Shown piece by piece: positions 12,260 to 23,840 of a DNA stretch of 64,000 bases (position 1 is the first letter of the stretch; the number at the start of each line of letters is the position of its first letter). The stretch is taken from positions 46,623,162-46,687,161 of the forward strand of contig CM066995.1 in the NCBI GenBank assembly GCA_033977485.1, in the 5' to 3' direction. The DNA comes from Hydrangea macrophylla (lineage: Eukaryota > Streptophyta > Magnoliopsida > Cornales > Hydrangeaceae). The position numbers and the translations under genes are program-made. The notes under the pieces are model-generated. The model was given only the letters and a program-made list of their open reading frames with translations. It was not told the origin of the DNA and ran no database searches.

Positions 12260-13398
12260 GTCATAAATTATGACAAGGAGGTCTTTGCACGAGTTAGTAG
12301 AAGCTAGCAAATAGCTAGTTCTCTGTATCAGTTGCGCAAAGACATTGGTAGTACCGCTCCAAAAACAAAATGATGCTTTTAAGGATGATGAAAGACCCTC
12401 AAAAGAGGAAGCAATTAGGGTAAGGTAATCTAATGTCCAGGAGGTTTTCGGGTCACAATGAATAAAGTTGGGCATGATAAGGGTAAAGGGGTGGTAATAT
12501 CCCAAACAAGCAAGCAGAGCAAGCCAAGACAGGAGGGGAATCACCACTCACAAAATTGGGTCAAAGGTTCAGTCAATTAAGGTCAAAAAAGAGGTTCAGA
12601 GCCCGCAGTGTATCCCAATGCCAAACCAAGAATGGTGTTACCTCGTGTACCACAAGATGGGTGTTCCGTATGTTCAGCATCCTAAATTCCCTCAGTATCA
12701 TGATCCACCATTTTTAACTCGAACTCAAAAGAGGCGTTTGCTAGGAAAAAAGGCTGACCAGATAAAAAAACAACAGTTTATTCGGAGATTTGAGAGCAAG
12801 TCTAACCAATGGGTTTGTAAAGTTGAAACAAGTTTGGAAAATCAGGATGATGACAAGAAAATTAGAGCTACTAAAGAAATGGGGGATGATTTGTCAAAAT
12901 TTGATGAGCACACTAGTCATGAAATATGAGAAGGATAGATTGCCAACCCTTAGACAAAGATAATCTTGATCAGTCTGAATTTTGGGTTTTGGTTTGGGAT
13001 GATGAAGATCCTATAAATGGTTAGATTCAGAATGATGCTGAGCAATCAGTAAATCTGTTGAGCTCAGACCATTCAGAAGACGAAGATAACCTCGCTTAGT
13101 CTGAATTTGGGGTATTGGTTCAGGATAATGAAGATCCTATAAATGATCAGATTCAGACTAATGCTGAACAATCAGTATACTTGTTATGGTTAGATCAGCT
13201 AGAGAACATCAATACAGAACATGATGACATGTTTCAATTAGGACGATCACTGCTATCCGTCTATGATAACATGGTTTATATAATGCCACATGCTTTCGTG
13301 ACCCATGGCTGGCTGCTTGATGGTCTAGAAGGGGACGTTAATGATGACTTAGAGCCTATGGTGTGCATCATGGAAGAAGCCCAAACACTAAAACTCGT
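12260..13398 (+). pseudogene. Gag-protease spacer of the Tat element
   Basis: Two open pieces are seen (12618-12929, basic, with LTRTQKRRLLGKKADQ; and 13115-13432, acidic). They are separated by stops. Tat elements carry a long linker of low conservation here. A near-direct repeat of about 60 bp occurs (GGATGATGAAGATCCTATAAATGG near 12997 and GGATAATGAAGATCCTATAAATGA near 13121), an internal duplication in the acidic linker. I assign no function. Confidence 0.5.
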
Positions 13399-13990
13399 TA
13401 CTCAAAGTGTGCCAATTTTAAATTCAAAGTAAAAAATGGCCATTGTGTTTGATAAGCCAAACGCTGGAATGGCCAAACATCTGAAATAACTATATGTCAA
13501 GGCCAATTTTAATGGTGTACTAGTGTCCAAAGTGCTGGTGGACAATGGAGCTTTAGTTAACTTAATGCCTTCACATATGCTTAAAAAGTTGTAGAAAACC
13601 AGCAATGATCTCATTAATGCCAATGTGGCCATAGTAGGGTTCTCCAAAGCATTAGTCTAACCAAGAGGAGTGCTCCTGGTCACGGTGTCCATTGGGAGCA
13701 GGACAGCCTTAATGGCATTTTTTGTAGTAAATACTACTTCTTATTATAATGCCTTGCTGGGTCGGGATTGGATCCACAGCTTGGTGTGTGCCATCTACTT
13801 TACACCAATGTTTAATTTTTTGGAATGAAGAAGAAGATGAGCTAGAAATCGTTAAAGCCAACAAGAAACCATTTTTGGTTAAATCTCATGTGGCTGAAGC
13901 TAAGTTCTATGATATAGAAATCGCACCATTATAGTTCTGGGGAATTGATAAGAATGCCCGTCCCAAGGGGATCGTTCCTGTAGTAAGTGG
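13399..13990 (+). pseudogene. pr: Tat aspartic protease
   Basis: Retropepsin-like protease that would cleave the polyprotein. The active-site region reads KVLVDNGALVNLMP (about 13527-13570), a DNGA variant of the usual DSGA/DTGA. Further on is LLGRDWIHS (about 13753-13785), the conserved flap-distal motif. In-frame stops interrupt it (for example TAG after HMLKKL), and a frame shift precedes 13749. The active-site Asp is retained, but the gene is dead. Confidence 0.7.
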
Positions 13991-14029
13991 AGGAAGCTAG
14001 GAATATGCTGAATCAGACAACGTTGTTTA

Positions 14030-15700
14030 ATGGAAGAACACCAAATTGAAATATATCTCGACATTATGTGTCGAATTCAGGATGATGCGCAACTGAACGT
14101 TCAGGAATCAGTTTGGTTAGTAGACTGTGTAGAGGAAGAGATTGATCGAGGCGAACTAGATCAGATTCAAGCATCCGAAATACCTCAGCCACCACCCAAG
14201 TTGGATGATGGTAAAGCCGAGGTTCAGGATCCGTTAGAAGAAGTTAACTTAGGGGGATAGATGGTCCTAGGAGGATTACATTCGTAAGTCAACTTCTTCC
14301 AGTAGATTTTAAAAGTAGATTACTTGACTTGTTGCATCAATACCAAGATTGTGTCGCCTGGGATTATCACATGATGCCTGGTTTAGATAGAAGTTTGGTA
14401 GAACATCAACTTCTAATAAAGTCAAGATATATGCCTTACAAGCAATCTCCAAGAAGAATGGCGAATGAGATTATCTTGAAAGTCAAGGAAGAGGTAGAAC
14501 GATTGTTGAAGGCAAGATTCATCCGTACAACCAAGTATGTTGAATGGCTTTCAAATACTGTTCCTGTTATAAAAAATAATGGAAAATTAAGAATACACAT
14601 AGATTTAAGTGATCTTAATAAAGCCACTCCCAAAGATGAGTATCCCATGCCTATTCCTAACATGCTAGTTGATTACGCATTTTAGGGATGAGATCCTCAG
14701 CTTTATGGATGGACACTCAGGCTAGAATCAAATTTTTATAGCCAGAGATGATGTTGAAAAGACAGCATTTCGATGTCCAGGGGTAATTGGAACCTTTGAA
14801 TGGGTCGTAATGTCGTTTTGATTAAAAAATGCTGGGGCAACCTACCAACGTGTCATGAATGCCATATTCCATGACATGATTAGAAAATGGATGGAAGTCC
14901 ATATAGATGACGTGGTGGTAAAATCAACCTTTGATGACCACATAAAGTTCTTGACAAAGTGTTTTGAAAGAATGAGATGCCATAAATTAAAAATGAACCC
15001 TTTAAAATGTGCATTTAGTGTCTTAGCAGAAATTTTTTTGGGTTTTTTATTACATCAAAAGGGAATCGAAGTTGATAAAAATAAATCCATAGTCATCATA
15101 GAGGCCAAACCACCAGCCAACAAGAAGCAATTGCAGAGATTGCTTGGCCAAATTAACTTTTTGTGCCGCTTTATCTCTAATTATGCAGGCAAAACTAAAG
15201 TTTTTTGCCCACTGTTAAAATTGAAGAATGAAGAAGAATTCACGTGGAGACAAGAACACCAGCTGGCTTTTGAGCAAATCAATGGATATCTTGCCAAGCC
15301 GCCCGTTTTAGTTTCTCCTAAACCAAATAAACCTCTATGGTTATATGTTTCAGCCTCTAGTGATTCAATTGGAAGTTTGTTGGTTCAAATTAACAATAGA
15401 GGTATAGAACAAGATGTTTATTATTTGAGCCGTGTACTGACTGACGTGTAACATAGATATACATCAATTGAAAAGTTGTGTTTGGCTTTATTCTTCTCTT
15501 GTATTAAGTTAATATATTATATGCTACCTGTAACAGTGGAGGTCATGTGTAAGACTGATGTTATTAAATATATGTTGTCAAGGCCAATTATCACTAGTAA
15601 AGTGGCTAAGTGGTCCTTAACTTTGTTAGAATTCAACCTATAATATGTCCCTCAGAAGGCTATCAAAGGACAAGTCCTGACTGATTTCCTTGCTGACTAG
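14030..15700 (+). pseudogene. rt: Tat reverse transcriptase and first RNase H
   Basis: RT copies the genomic RNA. Visible motifs: WDYHMMPGLDRSLVEHQL and LRIHIDLSDLNKATPKDEYPMP at 14329-14685; then a frameshifted stretch to about 14850; then the catalytic motif VHIDDVVVKS, replacing the usual YIDD (Tyr to His) and likely damaging. The connection and thumb (LLGQINFLCRFISNY) and an RNase H-like LWLYVSASSDSIGSLLVQ..YYLSRVLTDV follow at 14855-15451. The sequence remains RNase H-like to about 15700 with several stops. Confidence 0.75.
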
Positions 15701-16330
15701 TCTTGCCTTGATATAAATCCTGAAAGGGGTTAAAATTGGATACATATATGTTACCCCATGGGTATTATGGTTTGATGGATCCAGTATAGAAGAATCAGTA
15801 GGTGCAGGAATCATCCTTACATCCCTATTTAGAAAAAAGACAGTTTTCATTTAAAATTGATTTTAAATGTTCTAACAATCAGGCTGAGTATGAAGCTTTG
15901 ATCATAGGCCTTAAAATTTTATTCAAAATGAAGGCCATGATTATAAAGTTGGTTAGGGATTCTCAACCAATTGGGGGAAAAATATAAAGTGCACAATACC
16001 ATTTTGGAAAAGTATCATGCAGTTGCGGTAAGATGGATAGATAGTTTTTCTAAGTCAGCAGTGTAATACGTTCCAAGGGAAGAAAATGGTGAGGCTAATG
16101 AATTGGCCTAGATTGCCTATGGACTTAAGATCCCTGCTAACATCCTTCAGAGGATGATTACAGTTGAAAAAATACCTCAGTCGTCAATTATTGAAGAGGA
16201 TGATACTGTTTATGCTATGCCCCTTCAGATTGATGAGAATGGTTAGACGGAACCAATCATTATATGTTTGGAAAATCCTGATATACTGATATCAAGATTA
16301 GAAGAAAGGCAATGCATTATTTTTTAGCTG
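15701..16330 (+). pseudogene. rnh: Second RNase H domain of the Tat element
   Basis: A second RNase H region, diagnostic of Tat-lineage elements, is seen as WWFDGSS..VGAGII in one frame near 15770-15810 and FKIDFKCSNNQAEYEALIIGLKIL at 15855-15930 in another. Stops and frameshifts separate these pieces. The remainder to 16330 is decayed linker to integrase. Confidence 0.65.
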
Positions 16331-17610
16331 ATGGTGAATTGTTTAAAAAAATTGGCAGATGAATCAGTGTTGCAGTGTCCCAGTATGTTAAAAGCATTGA
16401 AACTGATGAAGCAAGTACATAGTGGGTTATGTGGGGCTCATCAGGCTAGGATAAAAATGAGATGGTTCATAAGAAGATATAATTATTATTGGCCCACCAT
16501 TTTAAAAGATTGCATTAGCTTTGCTAATGGTTGTCAGGCTTGTCAAAAACATGGGCCAATTCAACATGCGCCTGCCATTAGTCTCCAGTCCATTATCAAA
16601 CCATGGCCATTTCGAGGATGGGCAATGGATGTAATTGGTAAGATTAGTCCACATTCATCAAAAAAATCGTGAATATGTATTGGTGGCTAATGATTATTTT
16701 ACTATGTGGGTAGAAGTTATTCCACTTAAATCAGTCAGTCAATAAGAGGTAATCAAATACATTAAAGAAAATATCATTCATAGGTTTGGATTACCACAAA
16801 CTATTATTGCTGACTAAGGTACCCCCTTTACCGGGGATGATATGTTGGAATTCACCTTTGAGTGTGGTTTTACTATTCTTAATTTGACTCCATATTATGC
16901 TTAAGCCAATGGACAAACAGAATTAACCAACAAAATTCTCAAACTAAACATTCAAAAAATGGTTGATAATTACCCTATAGTTTGGCATGAGTTACTTTCA
17001 GAAGTCCTATGGGCTTATAGGACTTCAAAGAGGTCGAGCACAGGCACTACACCATTTGCACTTACTTATGGTCATGATGTCGTGTTACCCATGGATTTAA
17101 TAGTTAAGTCCTTAAGAGTTTCTAGGCAGAATGACATGGATATGGATGAATACAATCAAGCCATGTTAACGGAACTAGAAGACCTTGATGAAGTAAGGCT
17201 TTTAGCTCTAGACCATCTTAAGTTGCAAAATGCAGAGCTAAGAAAGCTTACAATAAAAGGGTGAAAGTCAAATCCTTTTCCATTGGTGAATTATCATGAA
17301 GGCTATTTTGCCATTAGGACTCAAAGACCATAGATTGGGCAGATGGTGTCCTAATTGGGAAGGGCCCTTTGAAATTCATGAAGTATTAAAAGGGGGAGCT
17401 TATCACTTGAGAAATTTAGATGGGCAAATACACAACATGCTTATAAATGGCAAATACTTAAAGAAATATAAGCCCTATATGTGAAAAACATATCTACGGC
17501 AGTTAGAGCAAGAAACTGAGAATGCCCAAGATGTACAGGTTATTCTTGATCAGGCTGAAGAATTGGACTATAAGAATATCCAAACTCAAGAAAATGTAGT
17601 TAGATAGGGA
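16331..17610 (+). pseudogene. int: Tat integrase
   Basis: Inserts the cDNA into chromosomes. The N-terminal HHCC zinc finger is visible (VHSGLCGAHQ...GCQACQKHGPIQHAP, 16411-16580). The catalytic core has the first Asp in VANDYFTMWVEV (about 16685), the second in IIAD before a TAG at 16816-16818, and the Glu in NGQTEL (about 16912-16925). An open block at 16959-17264 (WHELLSEVLWAYRTSKRSS) and a C-terminal block at 17296-17484 (NWEGPFEIHEVLKGGAYHLR) follow. Stops at Gln positions and a frame shift near 17265 inactivate it. The nested and 54194 copies align with it. Confidence 0.8.
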
Positions 17611-17732
17611 CCAGGAAATCTGTTAGAATATGGCATGTGAAGAAACAAACTAATATGTAAATGTAAGCATGCCATACAAAATCCAAACATGGCTAAAAAA
17701 AACAAAACAAGTAGTTTTGGCCCCGTTGCCAC
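17611..17732. other. Short spacer between integrase and antisense PMD gene
   Basis: AT-rich noncoding DNA containing A-rich runs. It lies between the ends of two convergent genes and would hold transcript ends for both. No motif is assigned. Confidence 0.4.
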
Positions 17733-20700
17733 TTAGTAGAATCCAAAACTAAAAAAAAAACCACCAAATCGTAAAATAAATGAGAGGAATAAATCATGGA
17801 AAATGGGAGCTAGAAGGACCAAGGCTTGAGCCCATTGTTCATCAACATGTGATAGGGCAGTGGTTGTGGCTTTTTGAACAACTAACCTGGATTCTTCGTG
17901 TGCATCAAAGGCTGAAATCTCATCAGTCAATTGATCGAGTTATTTTGGAACCTTCTCCAAGTCAGATTGTTGGGAGGCATAGTTAGGTTCCATCTTTTCA
18001 AGGGCAGCCCGCATCTTCTTCATATCCTCTAAGAGCGAGGCAAAACTTTTCACCCTAGCCTCTGCAGTATCAACCAACAGGATACACTGGTTGGTCACCT
18101 CCTCTCTCTTCTCATAGAACTCTTTCACGTTTGCCAGTTTTTGGGTTACTTCAGCCATGGTGCTGGCAATTTTCTTGAATTGTTGTTAAAAAAGATACTG
18201 AAGGTGAAGAAGAAGAAGAGCTGACAAAATCATTAGAAAGAAAGGATACAGCATTCTCAATGGCTTCCTGTTGCCCCATGGCATTTCTGAAGGTTGAAGA
18301 GCATAAGGAAGCTAAAAAGTTCTTTGCTTGAAGTTGAGCCTCTATGTAAGTTGGGGTGGTCTTTGTTGGGGTAGGCTTTGGAAGCAAGGAGACTGAACCT
18401 AGCCTTTAGGCAAGGGCTTGCCTGAGATTTTGTGCTCGAAGACAAAGATCCTTAATGTTGGAAGTTCGCTGAGGGTCTGAAGAAATTTGGCTTCATGAGC
18501 CAAGTCCTGCTGTTGAGGAAAGAGGTTGAGAAAAAAGAATCTTTGAACATTGAGGGATACTGGGAAGAACACTTGGATTGTCAACAGGGTTTTTGAAGTT
18601 CCAGTATCACTTTGACCAGTAAGAGGAAAAGCTTTGGTAGAGGGAGGACCTTGAAAAGAAGGTGGGAAAAGCCCTATAGTTTTTGCAATCTTTGATTTCT
18701 GGGTGGCAACAAAAGAAGGCTGAGAACTGCTCAAGGCTGGCTCATCATGTAATTGTTTCTGAGCTCGAGCTTTAAGTCGTGCCTTTTTAGCCGCCTTAGG
18801 AGTTTCTTGTTTAAGGATATGCTCAGACTCCTCTTCTTCTAGATGAATGGGATGCTTAATGGTAGTCTCCTTCAAACAAGCAATGAGGTAAATAACATCA
18901 AATAAAACAAAAACATCACCTAATCTTAGTATCAAGCTACAAAATAAATCTTGGAAAACCAAGTGGGAAGACTGACTGGTGAATTCAGGGAATGCCCAAG
19001 TAGCCTGATGAATGGTTGTAGGGATGCCACCAAAGATAGTGGGTACGGGGGTTTCAGCCTGATAACCTACTATAGTAACCCCCACGGGTACATCAAATTC
19101 AGCCAAGGGTGGAAAAGTGCAGGTCTTTCTGATCCAATTCTCGGCAGAAGTGTAAAGTTACTGCCAGTGTGGAGTTTTGCCATGTTTTTTCTGATATTTA
19201 CGAGCTTTCTCTTCCACCCGTTCCTTTTTTAGCTAGATTCTGATGCGACTTGCCTCAGAAATTAACTCTGAGGGCTTTAGTGGATTCTATTTTAGCTCAT
19301 AAAACTCCTCAAATTTGACGATGGAATCATAATCAGCTTTAAGGTCAGGAACAAATGAAGGATTAGCAGCTGGTGATGGAAGGGGAGACAATGTAACCAA
19401 ACCAACGATCAAAATATTCCATCCACAATGTATCAAAGGAAGAAGTAGACGCAGGGTGAAGGGAGAAATTTTGAAATTCAAACTGCTTGAGGAGTAGTCT
19501 TTGAGCTCATCCACCTGCTGGACTGATTCGTAGGTTTTAAAAACTATATGAGTTAAGAAGCTTGGGTTGGCTGACAAAAAATTGGGATAAGGGAGTGCTT
19601 GGGTTAGACCAAATTGGCATGCATGATAGTTTGGGAAATAAGATTCCATGCCGGATTGGTTATTTCCCGAATTCTCTTTTGTCACTCTGTGATGACAATC
19701 CCAAGAGACCAAATAGTATGCTCATAGTTCAGGGTAATTGTTCGGCTTAAAGAGGGAAGCTTTAAACCAGGCCGGTCCATATAAAGGAGGATGATAGGGT
19801 AAGAACCTACTGTAAAGAGGAGCCCTAAGGGAGAAAAAGAAGCCTAAACAATTTGAAAATCCAAAGGGGCTGGAAGAATATGTTGCCAAAATTTGGCCAT
19901 AAACAGATGAGTCATATACGGTTGTGCAAGAAGGGCTAACCTCAGGAAAGTATAGATGGAGCCACAATTGTAGGATCCATAAAGGACCACCCCAAGGGTC
20001 TAGATTACTACTAATTAGCCTAAAACAATCCCTATAAATCTGAGCCAGAAGAAAAGGGCCTAATGCCAGAACTTGGCCAGAAGCCAAAGCTAAGGCTAGA
20101 GGAAGATAGAATTTGACTACTTTAAAGGAAGGAGGACAGATCAAGTATCTGCAAACCCAGAAAGTGAGGAAGGCAAGGTACTCTACATCAGTCAAAGGAC
20201 CATCATCCTTTTTGTGTTCCAAGATAAAAGACTAATAGCTGGTATTCTTTTCAAAGCTAGAGGTAATGGGAAAAATGGAATATTTTTGCTAGGATAGTAG
20301 AGCACTAATTGGGTCACAATCCGGTCTTACCCCGATTAAGGTAGCTAGGTCAAGGAGAGTAGGGGACATCATCCCACAAGGAAAATGAAAAGAATTGGAG
20401 GAAATAGACCAGAAGGCCAGAGCAGAGGAAAGAAGGGGGGTATTGATAGGCAACGTTATGGTGGTTAACTGGATTAAGTCATGGATCTGCCTTCTACGCC
20501 ATTCGTCTGATTTGAAAGGAGTAACTCTGGCCACTCAGGTTAACCATTCTGGCAGGGGTTTTGATGGCTAGAAACAAATATCGTTACTATTGCTCCATCT
20601 TTGCAGTGGAGGACTAGGTTGTTTAGACAAGAAAAGACCATTATGGGGAAAGAGATTAGAAACCCGAGAAAGGACAAACTCTTGAAAAATGCTTAGACCA

Positions 20701-20854
20701 AGAATGGGAGAGATGAAGTCAGGAGAGGGTGCCATTACCTGTAGACTGACACCTTCAAAAGCAGTAGCACGAAATTGTTTTAGAGATTGGAGATTTCAGT
20801 GGCAATTTCTTTTGTGCTAGGAGTTGAAGTGGATTCTGGAGGATTTTCAGCCAT
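17733..20854 (-). pseudogene. Antisense PMD gene of the outer Tat element
   Basis: Starts at the ATG at 20854 (MAENPPESTSTPS) and runs leftward, convergent with integrase. The PMD core is seen in 20289-20534 (ARVTPFKSDEWRRRQIHDL, FPCGMMSPTLLDL) and 19722-20222 (YLAFLTFWVCRYLICPPSF, GGPLWILQLWLHLYF). The next part is 19287-19712 (GMESYFPNYHACQFGLTQ). A 235-residue open stretch at 18399-19106 holds an acidic EEEESEHILKQE segment and a basic AAKKARLKARAQK segment. Coiled-coil segments follow at 17940-18158. It is the best-preserved PMD copy for the C-terminal half. Stops and frame changes make it non-functional. Confidence 0.75.
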
Positions 20855-21295
20855 GGGAGATTGGAGATTGAACAAGAAACAAGTTGGTCTTGGGCAAAAA
20901 GCAGTTGGAGGCTGACAAAAACTCGAGAACGGTTTAAGTAGCAGAGGTTTAGAAGGATACGAAAGGGCATTTGAATGGGAATCTGTTTCAAAATTGAAAC
21001 TTTCCCAAAACTTATGTTGATTACAAGTTGGAATTCCCTAGAGATTAGGATGGAGATGATATAACGGTACAAATAGGAAGTAAGTGAGTGTCAAATCAGT
21101 ATCTTCTCAAGAAAATATTATCTCCATCCCTAGGGCTCCATCTTATCATTCCCTAAAAATTGGCAGTTATGGAATTAGAGGATAAGAGTGACTTCTTTAA
21201 GAGAAGTTATGATTTGGTGGACCAGTGTTTAAGTTAACATCCTATCAAGTGATGTTGCTCGCGCCTTTACTTGAAAAGGATGTTGGGGTGCATTG
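20855..21295 (+). other. Tat 3' noncoding region ending in a polypurine-like tract
   Basis: Upstream (5') region of the antisense PMD gene and 3' noncoding region of the element. It ends AAAAGGATGTTGGGGTGCAT at 21276-21295 directly before the LTR, the plus-strand primer position. The same tract, inverted, follows the LTR at 6190. Confidence 0.55.
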
Positions 21296-22011
21296 TTTGC
21301 ACCATAAAATAAAATTAAAAGTGGGCCCACTAAATCTATTGAAGAATTACACATGGAACGTGTACAAAAGCAGGCTGATGGAGAGAGCAGATTGATGCAA
21401 CACAATCATGCTATAACTCAATGCACAAGCCACGTTAGTGGTAGGATGGTTATTGGTGGTTATATTGAATTAAATAAATGATGCGTGTAACGCATAAGTG
21501 ATGATAGGTGCGGTTATGGATGAAACCCATTATTCCCAAACCATGGAGATAGTGGGCGGTTTCTGAGTAAAAGGGACTGCAGTTACAACCATTGTTACCT
21601 ATTTAAAGGAACAAAGGAATATAGAGAAGAGGATCCCTGAAGATCAAGAATACTTAGCACATTTTCATACTCTACATTATGTCTTTTCTGTATCTTTAAT
21701 TGTCAGTTTATTTCACTAAATTAGGATTAGCTTTGTAATTAAATCCCAGTTAGAAGGCGAGATTACCACTTCTTTTTGTACTGTGTTCTTAAAAGGATTT
21801 AATGGAGTTTTCTCTCTGTTATCTCTTCTACTAGTCTCAGTTTTCTTCATGTTTCAAGTCTTTAATCTTTGGTTAAAGTAACCTGAACCTATTTAGAGAA
21901 ATCTCGTTCCTCTATTTCTCTACTCGCTTGAAGTGTCAAATTGTTCATATTGAGAGGATATTTGTCTGGCACGCCCGCACTTTACTACTTATATATTTTC
22001 TGCCATATACA
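21296..22011 (+). repeat. 3' LTR of the outer Tat element (716 bp)
   Basis: Begins TGTTTGCACCATAAAAT and ends CTGCCATATACA. It aligns throughout with 3146-3861, with scattered substitutions. Many differences are C/T or G/A, consistent with age. Confidence 0.82.
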
Positions 22012-23129
22012 CCCAAAAACCACCAAAGGTTTTTGAGCCCGAATGAATTGGAGTTGCCTTGGATCTGGTAGACCCAAGGCTGCGAAGGGCGATTGAGCTC
22101 AGCAAGAAAAACATCATGTGGCTCAGAAGGATAAGACATAAGTTCGATGGAGCCCGATAGAGGGTGAAGGTTAAACACCCAGTGATCGGGCACCATATTT
22201 TGAATAATCAGTAATGGCGAGAGTTTATGCCTAATTGGTCAGAAGCATGCGTATAGTTATCACCAGGCTCATACACATCAGAAGACATGACAGGAGGCAA
22301 GTATGACAGTCCGACGAGGAAAAAGGCATGGTCGTAGTCATGGGAGCCCAATGGTTAAATTGATTAGGCGATTCTGTCTTTAGCTATCACGGCGACGTCA
22401 TCCTAAAATTAAGGAAGCAGAGTCTATTTAGGAATGAATCTGGTCACATCCAGCTGGAAGTGGAGGGTCAATCCTGAGAATTTTGGAGATTGTGTCAATC
22501 AAGATAAGGATAAGGAAAGAGTTTGAGATTAAAAAGGATTCTGCCATCCATATCTTTTGCTTGGGGCGCAATTCAAGGAGTCCTTGCCATATTAGAATTT
22601 TCTAAAGGCCGCTAAATACAACGGTTTGCCAACCATGCAAAAGACTCCGTGTCACTCTCGATAAACAGCATTCAATCCTGAATTCTTTCGATTATTCTGC
22701 ATCCATAGCAAATAGGACTATCCATGTTGGTTTACTTCTTACTATTTTCATTCTCTATTGAACAATCAGAGCCTGTTCTGATTCTGTTCTTTGATTTTGT
22801 TATTGTTTTTTTTCAAACATTCAATAAAATATCTTCATATTCTATTAATTGTTTGTGATTGTTTATCTGGTAAACTCTTCACGAATTGGCTTGTGCACTT
22901 CAGTGCTGCCATAGAACTTTTGGTGAGGATACTTTCGTACTCACCTCACACAATCATTTTGTTAGAAGTCAGATCTTTAAGCCTTGCGTATCACTCACAC
23001 AAGCACCTTAGGAAATTAGTTTGCACACGCCGAACCACTTTTGGTTCTAGCACACCCGCATACAAACTATAGCAAACAAATTTTCTTAAGAATTAGATTC
23101 AAAAATAGTAATAAGACTGAACTTGGTAA
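22012..23129. other. Unassigned stretch, possible remnant LTR of another Tat-type family
   Basis: The minus strand is open at 22012-22196 (HPLSGSIELMSYPSEPHDVF), which I do not recognise. From about 22380 to 23089 the layout resembles a Tat LTR: an AATAAAATA signal near 22826, TTTTGGTGAGGATAC near 22918, and a terminal GGTTCTAGCACACCCGCAT..AGCAAACA, comparable with CTGGCACGCCCGCAC near the ends of the Tat LTRs here. No partner LTR is present, so this is tentative. Confidence 0.3.
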
Positions 23130-23379
23130 TACTCCCTCTGTCCCATTTTATGTGTACATTTTGGTGAATCCAACTAAAGTGGACAAAAAGAATCTATATC
23201 TACTTTCCACAATTACACATAATTATTACACTTTTTTTTGGTTTTATTTTTATATTTATTGCAAGGAAGGGTAATTTGAAAAACATAGTCAACTTGATAT
23301 ACTAATTTAGAAAAGTGAAAAATAATTTTAGAACATTTTAAAAAAGAAAAAGAATACATAAAATGAGACGAAAGGAGTA
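23130..23379. mobile_element. Stowaway-like MITE with TA duplication
   Basis: Terminal inverted repeats start CTCCCTCTGTCCCATTTTAT on the left. The right end, ATAAAATGAGACGAAAGGAG, read in reverse complement gives CTCCTTTCGTCTCATTTTAT. Both ends are flanked by TA (23130-23131 and 23378-23379). The CTCCCTCCGTCCC-type end, TA target and about 246 bp length fit non-autonomous Tc1/mariner Stowaway elements. There is no transposase. Confidence 0.88.
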
Positions 23380-23781
23380 CTTATTGGGCTCGTTTGTTTG
23401 GCGGATAAAATGGGGGGATTGGACTAAAGTAGTCCAATCCTGGCTTATACTATGTTTAGTTTGGCATGCACAGTATTGTTCAACCTGAGTTATTGTTACG
23501 TGTGGTTAAAATTAATACTATCTAGGAGGGATAAAACAATACCTGGGTGGGGGTGGTATTAAAAGCGCGGGTATAAGGCTCTAATGGGATTGAGGTGTAA
23601 GAACACCATAATGCCCCTTCCATATAAATACCCCAATCTCTTTTATTTCTTCTCATAACATCATATCTGTGAACAGAGGAGAGAGAGGCGATTGAGAGGC
23701 GATAGAGGCGACACCACTGATCGAGCAGCACGCGACCCAGGAGCTAACGCCCGCGACCCAGGAGCTAATACTGGCGACAGC

Positions 23782-23784
<3 letters not shown>
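23380..23784 (+). promoter_or_regulatory. Promoter-like stretch with TATA box and duplicated GC-rich segment
   Basis: TATAAATA at 23623-23630 is followed about 30 bp later by a pyrimidine-rich start-like region. Within 23700-23780 a GCGACCCAGGAGCTAA segment occurs twice. Together with the downstream TC run it resembles the promoter and 5' leader of a gene or an unclassified transposable element; no coding exon follows. Confidence 0.3.

Positions 23785-23836
<52 letters not shown>
23785..23836 (+). repeat. (TC)26 microsatellite
   Basis: Uninterrupted TC dinucleotide run of 52 bp. CT-rich tracts are common in plant 5' leaders. Immediately after it, a nine-codon ORF starts at the ATG at 23845 and ends just before GAAGCTTAG/GTTTGTTCT, which could be a splice donor. 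Confidence 0.95.

Positions 23837-23840
<4 letters not shown>

Larger units (their letters stand above)
3146..22011 (+). mobile_element. Tat-type Ty3/gypsy retrotransposon with antisense PMD gene (host of a nested copy)
   Basis: Plus-strand element bounded by two LTRs of one family (3146-3861 and 21296-22011). The order is LTR, primer-binding site, gag, protease, RT, RNase H, second RNase H, integrase, antisense PMD gene, polypurine tract, LTR. Two RNase H regions and an extra antisense gene downstream of integrase are hallmarks of the Tat lineage (compare Grande and Ogre-like elements). Removing the nested 5487-11365 insertion leaves about 13 kb. All ORFs are broken by nonsense codons and frameshifts, so the element is old and inactive. 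The 5 bp on each side (tacct and cccaa) do not match, so no TSD is evident; one end may have been rearranged. Confidence 0.8.
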
